DNA of 64,000 nt, from contig NZ_JAFCJS010000001.1 of assembly GCF_018130825.1 (NCBI RefSeq), positions 372,001-436,000 on the forward strand, given 5' to 3'. Origin of the DNA: Bradyrhizobium liaoningense. Its GTDB lineage: Bacteria > Pseudomonadota > Alphaproteobacteria > Rhizobiales > Xanthobacteraceae. Under the pieces are notes generated by a model, which saw only the letters and a program-made list of their open reading frames with translations, was not told the origin of the DNA and did not search any database. A program made the translations under genes and the position numbers. Shown here piece by piece: positions 19,036 through 30,656 of the stretch (the stretch's first letter is position 1; every line of letters starts with the position of its first letter).

Positions 19036-19053
19036 TGTTCGCGACATTCCGAC

Positions 19054-21774
19054 CTAACCGGCCTCGCGCCGGCGGCTCTCGCTGGCTTCGCGCCGGGCGA
19101 GCCGGCTGCGATGCAGCGCGAACAGCTCCAGCATCTTGTCGGCGGGCTTGGCGGCACTGAACAGGTAACCCTGCATCTCGGAGCAACCGAGCGCGCGGAG
19201 CAGCCGCTGCTGCTCCTCGGTCTCGACACCCTCGGCCGTGGTGGTCATGCGGCGCGCGGTCGCCAGGTTGACGACGGCCTGGACGATGCTGGCGGAGCCG
19301 TCGGGCCCGGCGATGTCGTCGACGAAGCAGCGGTCGATCTTGATCTTGTCGAACGGGAAGCGGTGCAGATAGCTGAGCGAGGAATAGCCGGTGCCGAAAT
19401 CGTCGAGCGCGATACGCACGCCGATGGCGCGGAGCTGGTGCAGGATCGCAAGCGCCGTGTCATCGTCGCGGATCAGCACCGCTTCGGTGATTTCGAGCTC
19501 GAGCCGGCTCGCCGGCAGGTTGGAGGCGGCGAGCGCCGCCATGATCTTCAGCGCCAGCGTGCCGCTCTTGAACTGCACCGGCGAGACGTTGACGGCAAGG
19601 CGGATGTCGTCGGGCCAGCCGGCCGCATCCCGGCAGGCGGTCGCCAGCACCCATTCGCCGATCTCGTTGATGAGACCGGTGTCTTCGGCGATCGGGATGA
19701 ACTCGGCCGGCGAGACCATGCCGCGCTCGGGATGGCGCCAGCGTACCAGCGCCTCGCAGCCGGTGATGCGGTCGTCCTTCAGGCCGAGGCAGGGCTGGTA
19801 ATAGACCTCGAGCTCGCCATGGGCGATGGCGTGGCGCAGGTCGATATCGAGCTGCCGCCGCTCGCGGACCTTGGCATCCATCTCGGGCTCGAAGAAGCGG
19901 TAGGTGCGGCGTCCTGCGGATTTGGCGGCGTACATCGCAAGGTCCGCGTTCTTCAGGATCTGGTCCAGCGCCGTGCCGTGTCCCGGCGCCAGCGCGATGC
20001 CGATGCTGGCGTCACTGGTGAGATGATGACCCATGCAGTCGAACGGCGTGCGGATGGCCTGAAAGACCCGGGCGACGAGATCGTTGACCTGGTCCGGCGA
20101 CGTCACTGCGCTCTGCACGATGGCAAATTCGTCACCGCCGAGCCGCGCCACGAAATCGGTCGGGCCGGCGCAGCGGCTGAGGCTGGTTGCGACCAATTTC
20201 AGCAGCTCGTCGCCGACGAGATGGCCGAGCGCGTCGTTGACGCCCTTGAACTCGTCGATGTCGATATAGTGCACCGCGACCTCTTCGCCGTCGGCGATGG
20301 CGGCCAGCTCCTGCCTCAGATGCTCGTGGAACATGGCGCGGTTGGGCAGATCGGTCAGCGCGTCGTAATGGGCAAGATGGATGATGCGCTCCTCGATGCG
20401 CCGGCGCTCGGTAATGTCCTCGTGCGTCGCCACCCAGCCGCCGTCCGCGAGCGGCTCGTTGAGAACCTGGATCGAGCGGCCGTCCGCGGTGTCCACCACC
20501 ATGGAATTGCGCACATGGATGTCGCGCAGCACGCGTTCGACATATTGATCGACGTCGCCGGTGAACGAGCCGGTCGTCTTGCGATGGGCGATGATGTCGT
20601 GGAAGCTGCAGCCCGGCGTCACCACGGCGGCCGACAGGCCGTACATGTCGATATAGCGCTGGTTGCACACCACGAGCCGGCGGTCCGCGCCGAACAGCAG
20701 CAAGCCCTGGGTCATGTTGTTGACGGCGCGGTCGAGGCGTTGCTTCTCCAGCGTCAGCCGCTCCCTGGAGAGGCGGTGCTGCTCCAGAAGCTTGCGCACG
20801 ATCGCGATCAGAACGCCGGCGATGGCGAGCGCGGAAGAGGCGGCGACCGAGATCAGGATGCCGATCTGCTCACGCCAGTCGGTCAAGGCCGCCGCGCGTG
20901 TCGTGGTGGCCATCATCAGGATCGGGAAGTGGGGCAGGGCGTGCGAGGCGATCAGGCGGTCGTCGCCGTCGATCGGGCTCATGAAGCGTCCTGCGAAGTG
21001 ATCGAGCCCGAAGACCCGCTGCTGCGCGAAGGAACCGGTCTTGAAATTCCGCCCCATCAATTCGCTGGAATGGGGATAGCGGGCGAGCAGCGTGCCGTCA
21101 CGATGCAGCATCGAGATCGTCGCGCCTTCTCCGAGCACGACGGACTCGAAGAACTTCTCGAAATTGGCAGGCTCGATGCCGCGGCCGACCACGCCCATGA
21201 ACTCGCCGTTCGGGCCCACGATCTTGCGGACGAGCAGGATGGTCCAGGCGCCGGAGATGCGGCTGTGCAGTGGCTCGATCAGGACATCAGGCGAATAGGG
21301 ATCGTACTTGAAGGTGCGGAAATAGGCGCGGTCGGCGACGTTCACCTTGGGCGCCGGCCATGCCGTCGACGAGTTGATCACGTTGCCGTCGGCATCGATG
21401 ATGTTGACGCCGCCGATGTAAGGCAGCGCCTCGATCTTCGAGCGCAGCATCCGGTGGATGTCCTCACCCGAGAGGCGCTTGCGATAGTCTTCCGCGCTGG
21501 AAACCCCGATCGCGCGGACGTGGCCGACGAAATCCTTCTGGATGACCGCGAAATCCTGCAATTGCTGATCGAAATGATGGGCCAGCATCAGCACGGTGTT
21601 TTCCAGCTCGCGGCCGGAATTGCGCAGCGCACGTTCGCGGAAGTTCTGCGCCATCAGCGTCGCGCCGACGGCAATTCCGGCGATCAGCAGCGCGCCGCCC
21701 ACGACCAGCCAGCGGATCGGTCCGCTGCGCACGAAGGCCTGGTCGAAGAGGCGACTGCCGTATTTCGTCATCAT
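19054..21774 (-). CDS. Membrane GGDEF-EAL protein with periplasmic sensor and PAS domain
   Basis: About 906 aa. An N-terminal membrane helix (WLVVGGALLIAGIAV) and a second one near residue 300 enclose a periplasmic dCache-like domain with GGVNIIDADGNVINSS and DRAYFRTF. A PAS domain follows (RAVNNMTQGLLLF), then GGDEF with an intact RLGGDEFAI and EAL with EALVRWRHPE, DDFGTGYSS and AEGVETEEQ. Both enzymatic motifs are complete, so it could make or break c-di-GMP. I chose the first ATG at 21774; a GTG at 21795 is also possible and neither has a clear ribosome site. Confidence 0.9.
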   Translation of the reverse strand: MMTKYGSRLFDQAFVRSGPIRWLVVGGALLIAGIAVGATLMAQNFRERALRNSGRELENTVLMLAHHFDQQLQDFAVIQKDFVGHVRAIGVSSAEDYRKRLSGEDIHRMLRSKIEALPYIGGVNIIDADGNVINSSTAWPAPKVNVADRAYFRTFKYDPYSPDVLIEPLHSRISGAWTILLVRKIVGPNGEFMGVVGRGIEPANFEKFFESVVLGEGATISMLHRDGTLLARYPHSSELMGRNFKTGSFAQQRVFGLDHFAGRFMSPIDGDDRLIASHALPHFPILMMATTTRAAALTDWREQIGILISVAASSALAIAGVLIAIVRKLLEQHRLSRERLTLEKQRLDRAVNNMTQGLLLFGADRRLVVCNQRYIDMYGLSAAVVTPGCSFHDIIAHRKTTGSFTGDVDQYVERVLRDIHVRNSMVVDTADGRSIQVLNEPLADGGWVATHEDITERRRIEERIIHLAHYDALTDLPNRAMFHEHLRQELAAIADGEEVAVHYIDIDEFKGVNDALGHLVGDELLKLVATSLSRCAGPTDFVARLGGDEFAIVQSAVTSPDQVNDLVARVFQAIRTPFDCMGHHLTSDASIGIALAPGHGTALDQILKNADLAMYAAKSAGRRTYRFFEPEMDAKVRERRQLDIDLRHAIAHGELEVYYQPCLGLKDDRITGCEALVRWRHPERGMVSPAEFIPIAEDTGLINEIGEWVLATACRDAAGWPDDIRLAVNVSPVQFKSGTLALKIMAALAASNLPASRLELEITEAVLIRDDDTALAILHQLRAIGVRIALDDFGTGYSSLSYLHRFPFDKIKIDRCFVDDIAGPDGSASIVQAVVNLATARRMTTTAEGVETEEQQRLLRALGCSEMQGYLFSAAKPADKMLELFALHRSRLARREASESRRREAG

Positions 21775-22034
21775 GTCGATTGTTGCCGCGCACACGCCAG
21801 GATCAATTCTTGATCCTCAAGACATCCGTTGGTTTACGGGAACGGTATGGAGGCGAAGTTAGGAAGCGCGGTTAACGCGACATGAATCGCCGCACACAAA
21901 AGCGATCGAACGCGGCGTGCAAGCCGTGCAGGAATTGCCGCAAGACACCTGCGATGCCGGTCAGTTCCTGCCGGCTGGATCAAGTTCAACCAAGGCTTAA
22001 CCATCTAAGGCGTTGGCGATCCTCAAGTCGCCAT

Positions 22035-22049
22035 TGGCACGCGATTTGC
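22035..22049 (+). promoter_or_regulatory. Sigma-54 (RpoN) promoter of flp pilin gene
   Basis: TGGCACG-CGAT-TTGC matches the -24/-12 consensus exactly, with ten bases between GG and GC. The predicted start is near 22060, ahead of GAGGAG and the pilin ATG at 22086. The activator is unknown. Confidence 0.85.
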
Positions 22050-22085
22050 GAACATGCCTGCCGACGACACAGTGAGGAGTTGATC

Positions 22086-22250
22086 ATGAAAACCGTTTTG
22101 AAGAACTTCATTGCCGACGAATCCGGTGCGACCGCGATCGAATACGGCCTGATCGCCGCCGGCATCGCGCTTGCGATCATCGCCGTGGTCAACAATCTCG
22201 GCTCGACGCTGAAGCTGAAATTCGGATCGATCAGCACGTCGCTGAAGTAG
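22086..22250 (+). CDS. flp: Flp-family type IVb pilin
   Basis: 54-aa pilin subunit. The prepilin site is Gly14 followed by ATAIEYGLIAAGIALAI, with Glu at position +5 and Tyr at +6 of the mature protein. This is canonical for Flp pilins processed by the CpaA/TadV peptidase. GAGGAG precedes the ATG at 22086. No tad/cpa assembly genes are in the window, so the pilin is an orphan relying on a locus elsewhere. A near-perfect sigma-54 promoter lies 37 bp upstream. It ends 4 bp from the convergent moaC stop. Confidence 0.93.
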   Translation: MKTVLKNFIADESGATAIEYGLIAAGIALAIIAVVNNLGSTLKLKFGSISTSLK

Positions 22251-22254
22251 AAGA

Positions 22255-22773
22255 TCAGGCGCGGTAATGGCCGGACTTGCCGCCGAGCTTCTCGACGAGA
22301 TGGATGCCCTCGATGCGGACGCCGCGCTCGACTGCCTTGATCATGTCGTAGATGGTGAGACAGGCGACCGACACGGCCGTGAGCGCCTCCATCTCGACGC
22401 CGGTCGGACCTGTCACCTTGACGCTGGCGCGCACGAGGCATCCCGGCAATTTCGCGTCCGGCTCGATGTCGACGGTGACCTTGGACAGCGCGAGCGGATG
22501 GCAGAGCGGGATCAGCTCGGAGGTGCGCTTCGCGGCCATGATGCCGGCGATGCGCGCGGTGCCGAGCACGTCGCCCTTCTTGGCGTTGCCCGAGACGATC
22601 AGATCGAGCGTCGCCCTGGTCATGACGACACGGCCTTCAGCGACCGCGAGCCGCTCGGTCGCGGGCTTGGCCGAGACGTCCACCATCCGCGCTTCGCCGG
22701 AGGCGCCGATATGGGTGAGGGCAGGCCCGGCCTTGGTCTTCGATGGCTTGGTCGTGGAAGCCTTGCGCGCCAT
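22255..22773 (-). CDS. moaC: Cyclic pyranopterin monophosphate synthase
   Basis: 172-aa enzyme that, after MoaA, converts the 3',8-cyclo-GTP intermediate to cyclic pyranopterin monophosphate in Mo-cofactor synthesis. The core is present: [42 protein letters not shown] in two parts, and a glycine-rich [23 protein letters not shown] region. A lysine-rich leader of about 20 residues precedes it. Its ATG is 1 bp after the trpC stop, so translation is probably coupled. It is the last gene of a ppiD-trpD-trpC-moaC unit. Confidence 0.97.
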   Translation of the reverse strand: MARKASTTKPSKTKAGPALTHIGASGEARMVDVSAKPATERLAVAEGRVVMTRATLDLIVSGNAKKGDVLGTARIAGIMAAKRTSELIPLCHPLALSKVTVDIEPDAKLPGCLVRASVKVTGPTGVEMEALTAVSVACLTIYDMIKAVERGVRIEGIHLVEKLGGKSGHYRA

Positions 22774-22774
22774 G

Positions 22775-23596
22775 TCAGCGCGTACCGGTCGCGCGCGCGC
22801 CGGTCTCGCGCGCGAGCAGCGTGCGCGTGGCGGCGGTGACGTCGGCCTGCCGCATCAGGCTCTCGCCGACCAGGAAGGTCGACATACCGACGCGCTCGAG
22901 CCGGGCGAGATCAGCCGGGGTGAAGATGCCGCTTTCGCCGACCATCAGCCGCCCCTCGGGGATCAGCGGCGCCAGCGTCTCGCTGGTCGCGAGCGTGGTC
23001 TCGAAGGTGCGCAAATTGCGGTTGTTCACGCCGATCATCGGCGAACGCAGTTTTAGCGCGCGGTCGAGCTCGGCGCGGTCGTGGATCTCGATCAGCACAT
23101 CCATGTCGTAGGCGAGGGCCGCGTCTTCGAGGTCCTTGGCGGTGGCGTCGTCGAGCGCGGCCATGATGATCAGGATGCAGTCGGCGCCATGCGCGCGCGC
23201 TTCCGCCACCTGATAGATGTCGAACATGAAATCCTTGCGCAGCACCGGCAGCGAGGTCGCCGCGCGCGCAGCCACCATGAAGTCGAGATGGCCCTGGAAC
23301 GAGGGCGTGTCGGTCAGCACCGAAAGGCAGGCGGCGCCGCCGGCCTCATAGGCCCTGGCGAGGAGCGGCGGATCGAAATCCGCGCGGATCAATCCCTTCG
23401 ACGGCGAGGCCTTCTTGACCTCGGCGATCAGCGCGTAGTCGCCGTTGGCATGCTTGGCCCTGATCGCACGCACGAAGCCGCGTGGAGCGGGCTGCGTCTT
23501 GGCCTTCGCCTCCACCGCCGACAGCGGCTGCGCGCGCTTGGCGGCGGCGATCTCCTCGCGCTTGTACGCCTCGATCTTGGTCAGGATGTCCGACAT
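22775..23596 (-). CDS. trpC: Indole-3-glycerol phosphate synthase
   Basis: 273-aa TIM-barrel enzyme closing the indole ring in tryptophan synthesis. The start is [20 protein letters not shown]. Catalytic and phosphate-binding segments [28 protein letters not shown] and [10 protein letters not shown] are intact, as is VGESGI. It is not fused to trpF. The start is 7 bp after the trpD stop and the stop is 1 bp before moaC. trpE and trpG are not in the window, in line with the fused, unlinked trpE(G) of rhizobia. Confidence 0.97.
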   Translation of the reverse strand: MSDILTKIEAYKREEIAAAKRAQPLSAVEAKAKTQPAPRGFVRAIRAKHANGDYALIAEVKKASPSKGLIRADFDPPLLARAYEAGGAACLSVLTDTPSFQGHLDFMVAARAATSLPVLRKDFMFDIYQVAEARAHGADCILIIMAALDDATAKDLEDAALAYDMDVLIEIHDRAELDRALKLRSPMIGVNNRNLRTFETTLATSETLAPLIPEGRLMVGESGIFTPADLARLERVGMSTFLVGESLMRQADVTAATRTLLARETGARATGTR

Positions 23597-23603
23597 GTCA
23601 GGC

Positions 23604-24617
23604 TCAGCCGTTGGAGACCGCGATCAGGTGCTTCAGCCGCGCGTTCGCCGCGCCGCTGTCGAGCGATTTTGCGCCGATCGCAACGCCCTCCTTGAGGTCC
23701 TTGGCACGGCCGGCCACGACCAGTGCGGCGGCGGCGTTCATCAGCGCCACGTCGCGGTAGGGGCTCGGCTTGCCGTTGAGCACGCTTTGCAGCGCGATCG
23801 CATTGGCGTCGGCGTCGCCGCCCTTGAGCGCACCGGTCTCGCAGCGCGAGAGCCCGGCTTCCTCCGGTGTCACTTCGAAATTCCTGATCTCGCCATTGTG
23901 GAGCGCGGACACGAAGGTCGGGCCGGTGAGGGTGATCTCGTCGAGACCGTCGGAGCCGTGCACCACCCAGGCGGATTCGGAGCCGAGGTTCTTGAGCACC
24001 TGCGCCAGCGGTTGCACCCATTGCCTGGAGAACACGCCGACCATCTGCCGCTTCACGCCGGCCGGGTTGGACAGAGGGCCGAGCAGGTTGAAGATGGTGC
24101 GGGTCGCCAGCTCGACCCGGGTCGGGCCGACGTTCTTCATGGCGGGATGGTGGGCGGGAGCGAACATGAAGCCGATGCCGCATTCACGTACGCAGCGCCC
24201 GACTTGCTCCGGCTTGAGGTCGATCTTCACCCCGAGCGAAGCCAGCACGTCGGCAGCGCCCGAGCGCGACGACAGCGCGCGGTTGCCGTGCTTGGCCACC
24301 GGCACGCCGGCGCCTGCAACGATGAAGGAGGCGCAGGTCGAGACGTTGACCGAGCCGGAGCCGTCGCCGCCGGTGCCGACGATGTCGACGGCGTCGGGCG
24401 GCGCCGTCACGGTCAGCATCTTGGAGCGCATCGCCGCGACCGCGCCGGTGATCTCGTCCACGGTCTCGCCGCGCACCCGCAGCGCCATCAACAGGCCGCC
24501 CATCTGCGAGGGCGTAGCCTCGCCCGACATCATGGCGTCGAAGGCGGAAGCGGCTTCGTCACGCGACAGGCTGGCGCCGGTCGCCACTTTTCCAATGATC
24601 GATTTCAGGTCGTCCAT
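23604..24617 (-). CDS. trpD: Anthranilate phosphoribosyltransferase
   Basis: 337-aa enzyme transferring phosphoribose from PRPP to anthranilate. The PRPP loop [14 protein letters not shown] and the anthranilate-site segments [17 protein letters not shown] and GPLSNPAG are present, as is [10 protein letters not shown]. It is a stand-alone TrpD without a glutamine amidotransferase domain. It lies 14 bp after ppiD and 7 bp before trpC in the same direction, so it belongs to their operon. Confidence 0.97.
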   Translation of the reverse strand: MDDLKSIIGKVATGASLSRDEAASAFDAMMSGEATPSQMGGLLMALRVRGETVDEITGAVAAMRSKMLTVTAPPDAVDIVGTGGDGSGSVNVSTCASFIVAGAGVPVAKHGNRALSSRSGAADVLASLGVKIDLKPEQVGRCVRECGIGFMFAPAHHPAMKNVGPTRVELATRTIFNLLGPLSNPAGVKRQMVGVFSRQWVQPLAQVLKNLGSESAWVVHGSDGLDEITLTGPTFVSALHNGEIRNFEVTPEEAGLSRCETGALKGGDADANAIALQSVLNGKPSPYRDVALMNAAAALVVAGRAKDLKEGVAIGAKSLDSGAANARLKHLIAVSNG

Positions 24618-24631
24618 CGCGTGCTTTCAAC

Positions 24632-26530
24632 TCACTGGTTCGCGCCGGTCACCTGCGCGAAGGCGGCCTGATTAATGGTGGTCCCGATGTCGGTTTCAAG
24701 CTTGTTGACGTAGGCGGCGACCTGCTCCTCGATCTGGGCACGGTCGAGGCTGTCCTTCAGCTTCTTGACCGCGTCGGAGGCGGCATCGACCGCGGGATCG
24801 ATGATGTCGGTGACGCGGAACACGATCACCTCGCTGCCGCCGCTCACGGGCGTCTGTCCGACGCCGTCCTTGACGGTGCGGAATGCGGCCGCCACGACGG
24901 TGCCGGGCACGCTGGCGGGCGAGTCGTCGCGCTTGAAGCCGGTCGCGGTCTCGACCTTGGCGCCGATCGCGGCCGCCTCATCCGCGAGCTTGCCGCCCGC
25001 TTCGAGCTTCTGCACCATCTCGGTTGCCTTGGCCTTCAGCTTGGTCGCGATCTGGTCCTGGCGCCAGCGCGCCTCGACCTGGTCGCGGACCTCATCGAGG
25101 TTGCGGTCGCGCGACGGCGTGATCGCGAGCACGTCGAACCAGACATAACCGCCCTTGAACGAGATCGCGTCGTTGTCGACGCCGACGTCGGTGTTGAAGG
25201 CCTGCGACACCACGTCGAGGCCCTGCGGAATGTTGGCCACCGGCTGGCCATTCGGGGCGCGGCCGGAGCGGTCGACGGCGTCGATGGTCACGGCGGTGAG
25301 GCCGAGCTTCTGCGCCGCGTCGATCACGCTGGAGCCGCCGCCGCGCTCGTCTTCCATCTTGTCGCGGAGTTCGGCGACCTTGACGCGCGCGCGGTCGGCC
25401 GCGATCTCGCGCTTGATGTCGCCGGCAAGCTTCGCATAGTCGGCCTCATTGCCCGGCTCGATCTTGTCGACCTTGACGATGGAGGTGCCAAGAGCGCCCT
25501 GGACCGGCTGGCTGATCTCACCGGCTGGAAGCGCGAATGCAGCATTGCCGACCGCAGGGTCGAGCGCCGACTTGGTCACCAGTCCAAGATCGACGTCGGA
25601 GGTGCTCAGCCCGCGCTCCTTGCCGAGATCCTCGAACGACATGCCGCCGGCGAGCCGCTCGCGCGCGGTCTTTGCCTCAGCTTCATTGGGAAACACGATC
25701 TGGTGGATCCGGCGCTTCTCAGGCGTGCCGAGCCGGTCCTTGCGCTGCTCGAACAGCTTCTTGGCGTCCTCGTCGGAGACCTCGGTCCATTTGCCGATCT
25801 CCTCCGGCGAGATCACGACGAAGGCGATCTTGCGAAATTCGGGCGCGCGGAACTGGACCTTGTGGTCCTCGAAATAGGCGGCGAGCGCCTCGGGCGAGGG
25901 CGCGTCGATGGTACCTGCCTGGGCCGCGTCGAGCCTGACGAACTCGATCGAGCGCTGCTCGTTCTGGAAGCGCGTCAGGACGTCGATCATGGCCTTCGGC
26001 GGCTCGAGGCCGGCGCCGATCGTGCCGGTGATCTGCCGGCGCAGCGACACCTTGCGCTGCTCGGCGACGTAGCGCTGCTCGGTGTAGCCGAAGTTGCGGA
26101 TCATGGCCTGGAAGCGGTTTGCATCGAAGTTGCCGCCGACGCCCTTGAAGTTGGGGTCGTTCATGATGACCTGGCGGATCTGCTCGTCGGACTGGCCGAG
26201 CCCGAGACGGCGCGCCTCTTCGTCGAGGGCGGCTTCAGCAATGGTCTGCTGCAGCACCTGCCGGTCGAGGCCGAAGGCACGGGCCTGGTCGGGCGTTAGC
26301 GGACGGCCGAACTGGCGGCTGATCTGCTGCAGGCGGTCGGTGTAGATCTGCCGGAACTCGTTCAGCGAAATCTCGGTGCGGCCGATCTTGGCCACGGTGG
26401 ACTGGCCGAAGCCCTTGAAGATGTCGGCGATGCCCCAAATGCCGAAACTGACGATCAACACGCCCATCACCACGGCCATAATGGTCTTGCCGAGCCAGTT
26501 CGATGAGGCCTTGCGCATTCCTCGAAGCAT
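24632..26530 (-). CDS. ppiD: Periplasmic folding factor PpiD (SurA-like parvulin)
   Basis: About 632 aa, anchored in the inner membrane by one N-terminal helix (IMAVVMGVLIVSFGIWGIADIF) with the bulk in the periplasm. A SurA_N-like domain (AKIGRTEISLNEFRQIYTDR) is followed by a parvulin domain at about 250-360, with RRIHQIVFPNEAEAKTARERL and FALPAGEISQPVQG. A second, degenerate chaperone-like part makes up the C-terminus. The family assists outer-membrane protein folding. I chose the ATG at 26530; a TTG three codons earlier is possible. First gene of the trpDC-moaC unit. Confidence 0.92.
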   Translation of the reverse strand: MLRGMRKASSNWLGKTIMAVVMGVLIVSFGIWGIADIFKGFGQSTVAKIGRTEISLNEFRQIYTDRLQQISRQFGRPLTPDQARAFGLDRQVLQQTIAEAALDEEARRLGLGQSDEQIRQVIMNDPNFKGVGGNFDANRFQAMIRNFGYTEQRYVAEQRKVSLRRQITGTIGAGLEPPKAMIDVLTRFQNEQRSIEFVRLDAAQAGTIDAPSPEALAAYFEDHKVQFRAPEFRKIAFVVISPEEIGKWTEVSDEDAKKLFEQRKDRLGTPEKRRIHQIVFPNEAEAKTARERLAGGMSFEDLGKERGLSTSDVDLGLVTKSALDPAVGNAAFALPAGEISQPVQGALGTSIVKVDKIEPGNEADYAKLAGDIKREIAADRARVKVAELRDKMEDERGGGSSVIDAAQKLGLTAVTIDAVDRSGRAPNGQPVANIPQGLDVVSQAFNTDVGVDNDAISFKGGYVWFDVLAITPSRDRNLDEVRDQVEARWRQDQIATKLKAKATEMVQKLEAGGKLADEAAAIGAKVETATGFKRDDSPASVPGTVVAAAFRTVKDGVGQTPVSGGSEVIVFRVTDIIDPAVDAASDAVKKLKDSLDRAQIEEQVAAYVNKLETDIGTTINQAAFAQVTGANQ

Positions 26531-26689
26531 TTGGTCCAACTTGTTTGGTCAGGAGGGGAACGGGAGCGCGTCTTAATGCAGATTCCGCAAAAGCGCGTCA
26601 CCAAATTGATAGATCATCATAAAGTGGCGGCTTTCCCCCCGCAACCTCAGGTCATGCGACGGCGAGAAGCTGCGGTTAAAAGCCCCAAA

Positions 26690-26711
26690 GCGTTTTCTGT
26701 CAGGAAAACGC
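26690..26711. other. Hairpin in the ppiD-tpiA divergent spacer
   Basis: GCGTTTTC-tgtcag-GAAAACGC is a perfect 8-bp stem with a 6-base loop in the 257-bp gap between divergent ppiD and tpiA. There is no T-run, so it is more likely an operator or leader hairpin than a terminator. Confidence 0.5.
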
Positions 26712-26787
26712 GTCAGAACAAGAATCTGGAACTGCGGCAGGTCCTCTGCTAGCGCATGAACAAACCCTCATATCGCTGGAAATTGAC

Positions 26788-27543
26788 ATGACCGACGCCA
26801 TCCGACCGCTGATCGCCGGCAATTGGAAAATGAACGGCCTGAAGGCCCAAGCTGCCGAATTCGACGCCATGCTCAATGGCGCGGCAGATGTGGTCGCCAA
26901 GGCCGACCTGCTGGTCTGCCCGCCGGCGACCCTGGTTGCCGCCTTCGCCGAGAAGGCACGCGGCAAGAAAGTTGCGGTGGGGGCGCAGGACTGCCATCCG
27001 AAGGCATCCGGTGCCCATACCGGCGACATCGCCGCCGAAATGCTGGTGGATGCGGGCGCGACCGCCATTATCGTCGGCCATTCCGAGCGTCGCGCCGATC
27101 ACGGCGAGGGGGACGCCCTCGTCAGGCAGAAGGCCGAAGCGGCCTGGCGGGCGGGGGTCACGGCGATCGTCTGTATCGGCGAGACGCAAGGCCAGCGCGA
27201 CGCCGGCCAGACCCTGGACATCCTCCGCGGTCAGCTCCAGGGCTCGCTCCCGGATGCCTCGACCGCCGCCAATCTGGTCGTGGCCTATGAGCCGGTCTGG
27301 GCGATTGGCACCGGCCTGACCCCTACGGCCCAGGATGTCGAGCAGATTCATGGGTTTATCCGGGAACTCCTGACCTCCCGGTTCAAGGCTGATGGCGCCA
27401 GGATGCGGATCCTCTACGGTGGCTCGGTCAAGCCCTCGAACGCGGCCGAGCTGATGGCCGTGAAGAACGTGAACGGCGCGCTGGTCGGCGGCGCCAGCCT
27501 GAAAGCGGCCGATTTCCTTGCCATTGCCAAGGGCTGCCCCTAG
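26788..27543 (+). CDS. tpiA: Triosephosphate isomerase
   Basis: 251-aa TIM barrel interconverting dihydroxyacetone phosphate and glyceraldehyde 3-phosphate. Active-site residues are visible: Asn/Lys in AGNWKMNG, catalytic His in VGHSERR, catalytic Glu in [10 protein letters not shown] and the phosphate-binding [10 protein letters not shown]. Length is standard. It is divergent from ppiD, and secG follows after 154 bp that contain an imperfect GC-rich hairpin around 27584-27614. Confidence 0.98.
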   Translation: MTDAIRPLIAGNWKMNGLKAQAAEFDAMLNGAADVVAKADLLVCPPATLVAAFAEKARGKKVAVGAQDCHPKASGAHTGDIAAEMLVDAGATAIIVGHSERRADHGEGDALVRQKAEAAWRAGVTAIVCIGETQGQRDAGQTLDILRGQLQGSLPDASTAANLVVAYEPVWAIGTGLTPTAQDVEQIHGFIRELLTSRFKADGARMRILYGGSVKPSNAAELMAVKNVNGALVGGASLKAADFLAIAKGCP

Positions 27544-27697
27544 CTAACCCAAAGCTTTGGCAGTCCTAAGCTAAGTCTTGGACCGATCGGGGGTGGCAAT
27601 ACCCCCTCCGATCGTGTAACACCGCGCAACTTCAGGAAAACCCGCGAAGCGCGATCGGCCGCCGTCAGGCGCCGCCCGCTTGTGACGGAAGGACACT

Positions 27698-28084
27698 ATG
27701 CAGACCGTTGTCATCGTCATTCACCTCATGATCGTCGCCGTCATGATCGGCGCCGTCCTGCTCCAGAAGTCGGAAGGCGGCGGCCTCGGCATGGGCGGCG
27801 GCGCGGGCTTCATGTCCAGCCGCGGCACCGCGAACCTCCTGACGCGGACCACCGCGATTCTGGCTGCGGGCTTCTTCCTGACCAGCATGTTCCTGTCCTG
27901 GCACGCGGGCTACAGCCGCGCGCCGTCGTCGATCATCGGCACGCCGGCGTCGCAGGGCCAGCCGGCCGGCGGATCGCCGATCGCGCCGCCGACCTCGGGC
28001 GGCATCCTGGATTCGCTGAAGAAGGCCGACGAGCAGCAGCAGGCGCCGGCTCCGACCGGCCCGCAGGTACCGCGCTCGCAATAA
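27698..28084 (+). CDS. secG: Preprotein translocase subunit SecG
   Basis: 128-aa inner-membrane subunit of SecYEG. Helix 1 (TVVIVIHLMIVAVMIGAVLLQ) leads to the signature KSEGGGLGMGGGAGFMSSRG, a conserved loop, then helix 2 (TAILAAGFFLTSMFLSW). A Pro/Gln/Ala-rich cytoplasmic tail of about 55 residues is typical for alphaproteobacteria. GGAAGGACACT precedes the ATG. The order tpiA-secG-pyrG is conserved in Rhizobiales. Confidence 0.95.
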   Translation: MQTVVIVIHLMIVAVMIGAVLLQKSEGGGLGMGGGAGFMSSRGTANLLTRTTAILAAGFFLTSMFLSWHAGYSRAPSSIIGTPASQGQPAGGSPIAPPTSGGILDSLKKADEQQQAPAPTGPQVPRSQ

Positions 28085-28238
28085 AGCAGGGGGGCCATGC
28101 AGGGCGGTGGCTACCGTCCTGCATCAACAATCCCCATCAAGGCACTGTCACCACTCTTAGTTCTGGCTCACCCACAGGCCCGCAAAATCTTTGGGGCGGA
28201 AGACGAATCGCTTTGGCGAATCGAATTCGAGGGATTAG

Positions 28239-29882
<1,644 letters not shown>

Positions 29883-29886
29883 TGGT

Positions 29887-30549
29887 TCAGCGCGCGGCCG
29901 AGTAGTCGCGCGCGTGGTGCATCGGCGCAAACGCGACCCGCGCTGACGGTTCAGGCGCAAACGATCCCGTGATCAGCTTCATCTGCGGCCGTCGCGTCAG
30001 CCTGTAGACGGCCGCTGGCGGCACGTTCAGCAAGGCGCGATCCACCAGCTTTGCGCGCAGGCCGAGCCGATCGAGCATGGGCCGCGGCACCGGGCAGTTC
30101 ATGCCATAGGTGAACTGGTAGAAGGCGCCACCGGGACGGACATAGCTGAACGCGCCGCTGAGGATCGAGATGACCTTGCGCCTGGACATGTTGAGCAGCG
30201 GCAGGCCGCTTACGACCGCGCCCACGGGAGCACCGTCATAGAGGCGCTCGGCCGCGAGCCGCGCCGCGTCCATCCACAGCACGCGCGACCCGGGAAAGCG
30301 CATCTGCAGGAGCTTCATGAAGTCGGAGCCGTATTCGATCAGCGTGAGATCCTGCGGCCGGACCCCTCGTTTGAGCAGCTTGTAGGTGAATGCGCCGGTG
30401 CCGGGACCGAGCTCGAGAATTGGCCCCGTCGTTGCACTGATCTCGCGCGTGATGAGGTCGGCGAGCGCCGCACCCGATGGTGCGATCGCGCCGACCCGAC
30501 GCGGGGACGACATCCAGGACAGGAAGAACGAAAGGAAATCGTTGGGCAT
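29887..30549 (-). CDS. Phospholipid N-methyltransferase (PmtA-like)
   Basis: 220-aa SAM-dependent methyltransferase of the Rhizobium PmtA family, which methylates phosphatidylethanolamine towards phosphatidylcholine. The N-terminal FLSFFLSWMSSPRRVGAIAPS is the family's membrane-associating opening. SAM motif I is ILELGPGTGAFT, and SGLPLLNMS and PGGAFYQFTYG follow. CGGAG lies 7 bases before the ATG at 30549, so I prefer it over the GTG two codons earlier. Rhizobia carry several paralogues with different substrate steps, so the exact step is open. Confidence 0.85.
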   Translation of the reverse strand: MPNDFLSFFLSWMSSPRRVGAIAPSGAALADLITREISATTGPILELGPGTGAFTYKLLKRGVRPQDLTLIEYGSDFMKLLQMRFPGSRVLWMDAARLAAERLYDGAPVGAVVSGLPLLNMSRRKVISILSGAFSYVRPGGAFYQFTYGMNCPVPRPMLDRLGLRAKLVDRALLNVPPAAVYRLTRRPQMKLITGSFAPEPSARVAFAPMHHARDYSAAR

Positions 30550-30656
30550 GCGCACTCCGGCATCTTGGTTTGCACCTCAAAGGAGGTGCGACGGATGCAG
30601 TGTCGCGGGAGCGCATTGCGACAGCATTGCGCTATGGGGCGCGAATGCGAATTGAA

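Noticed and set aside
19111..21813. 900-codon open frame antisense to the GGDEF-EAL gene
   Set aside because: The opposite strand has full domain motifs. This frame is low-complexity mirror coding typical of high third-position GC.
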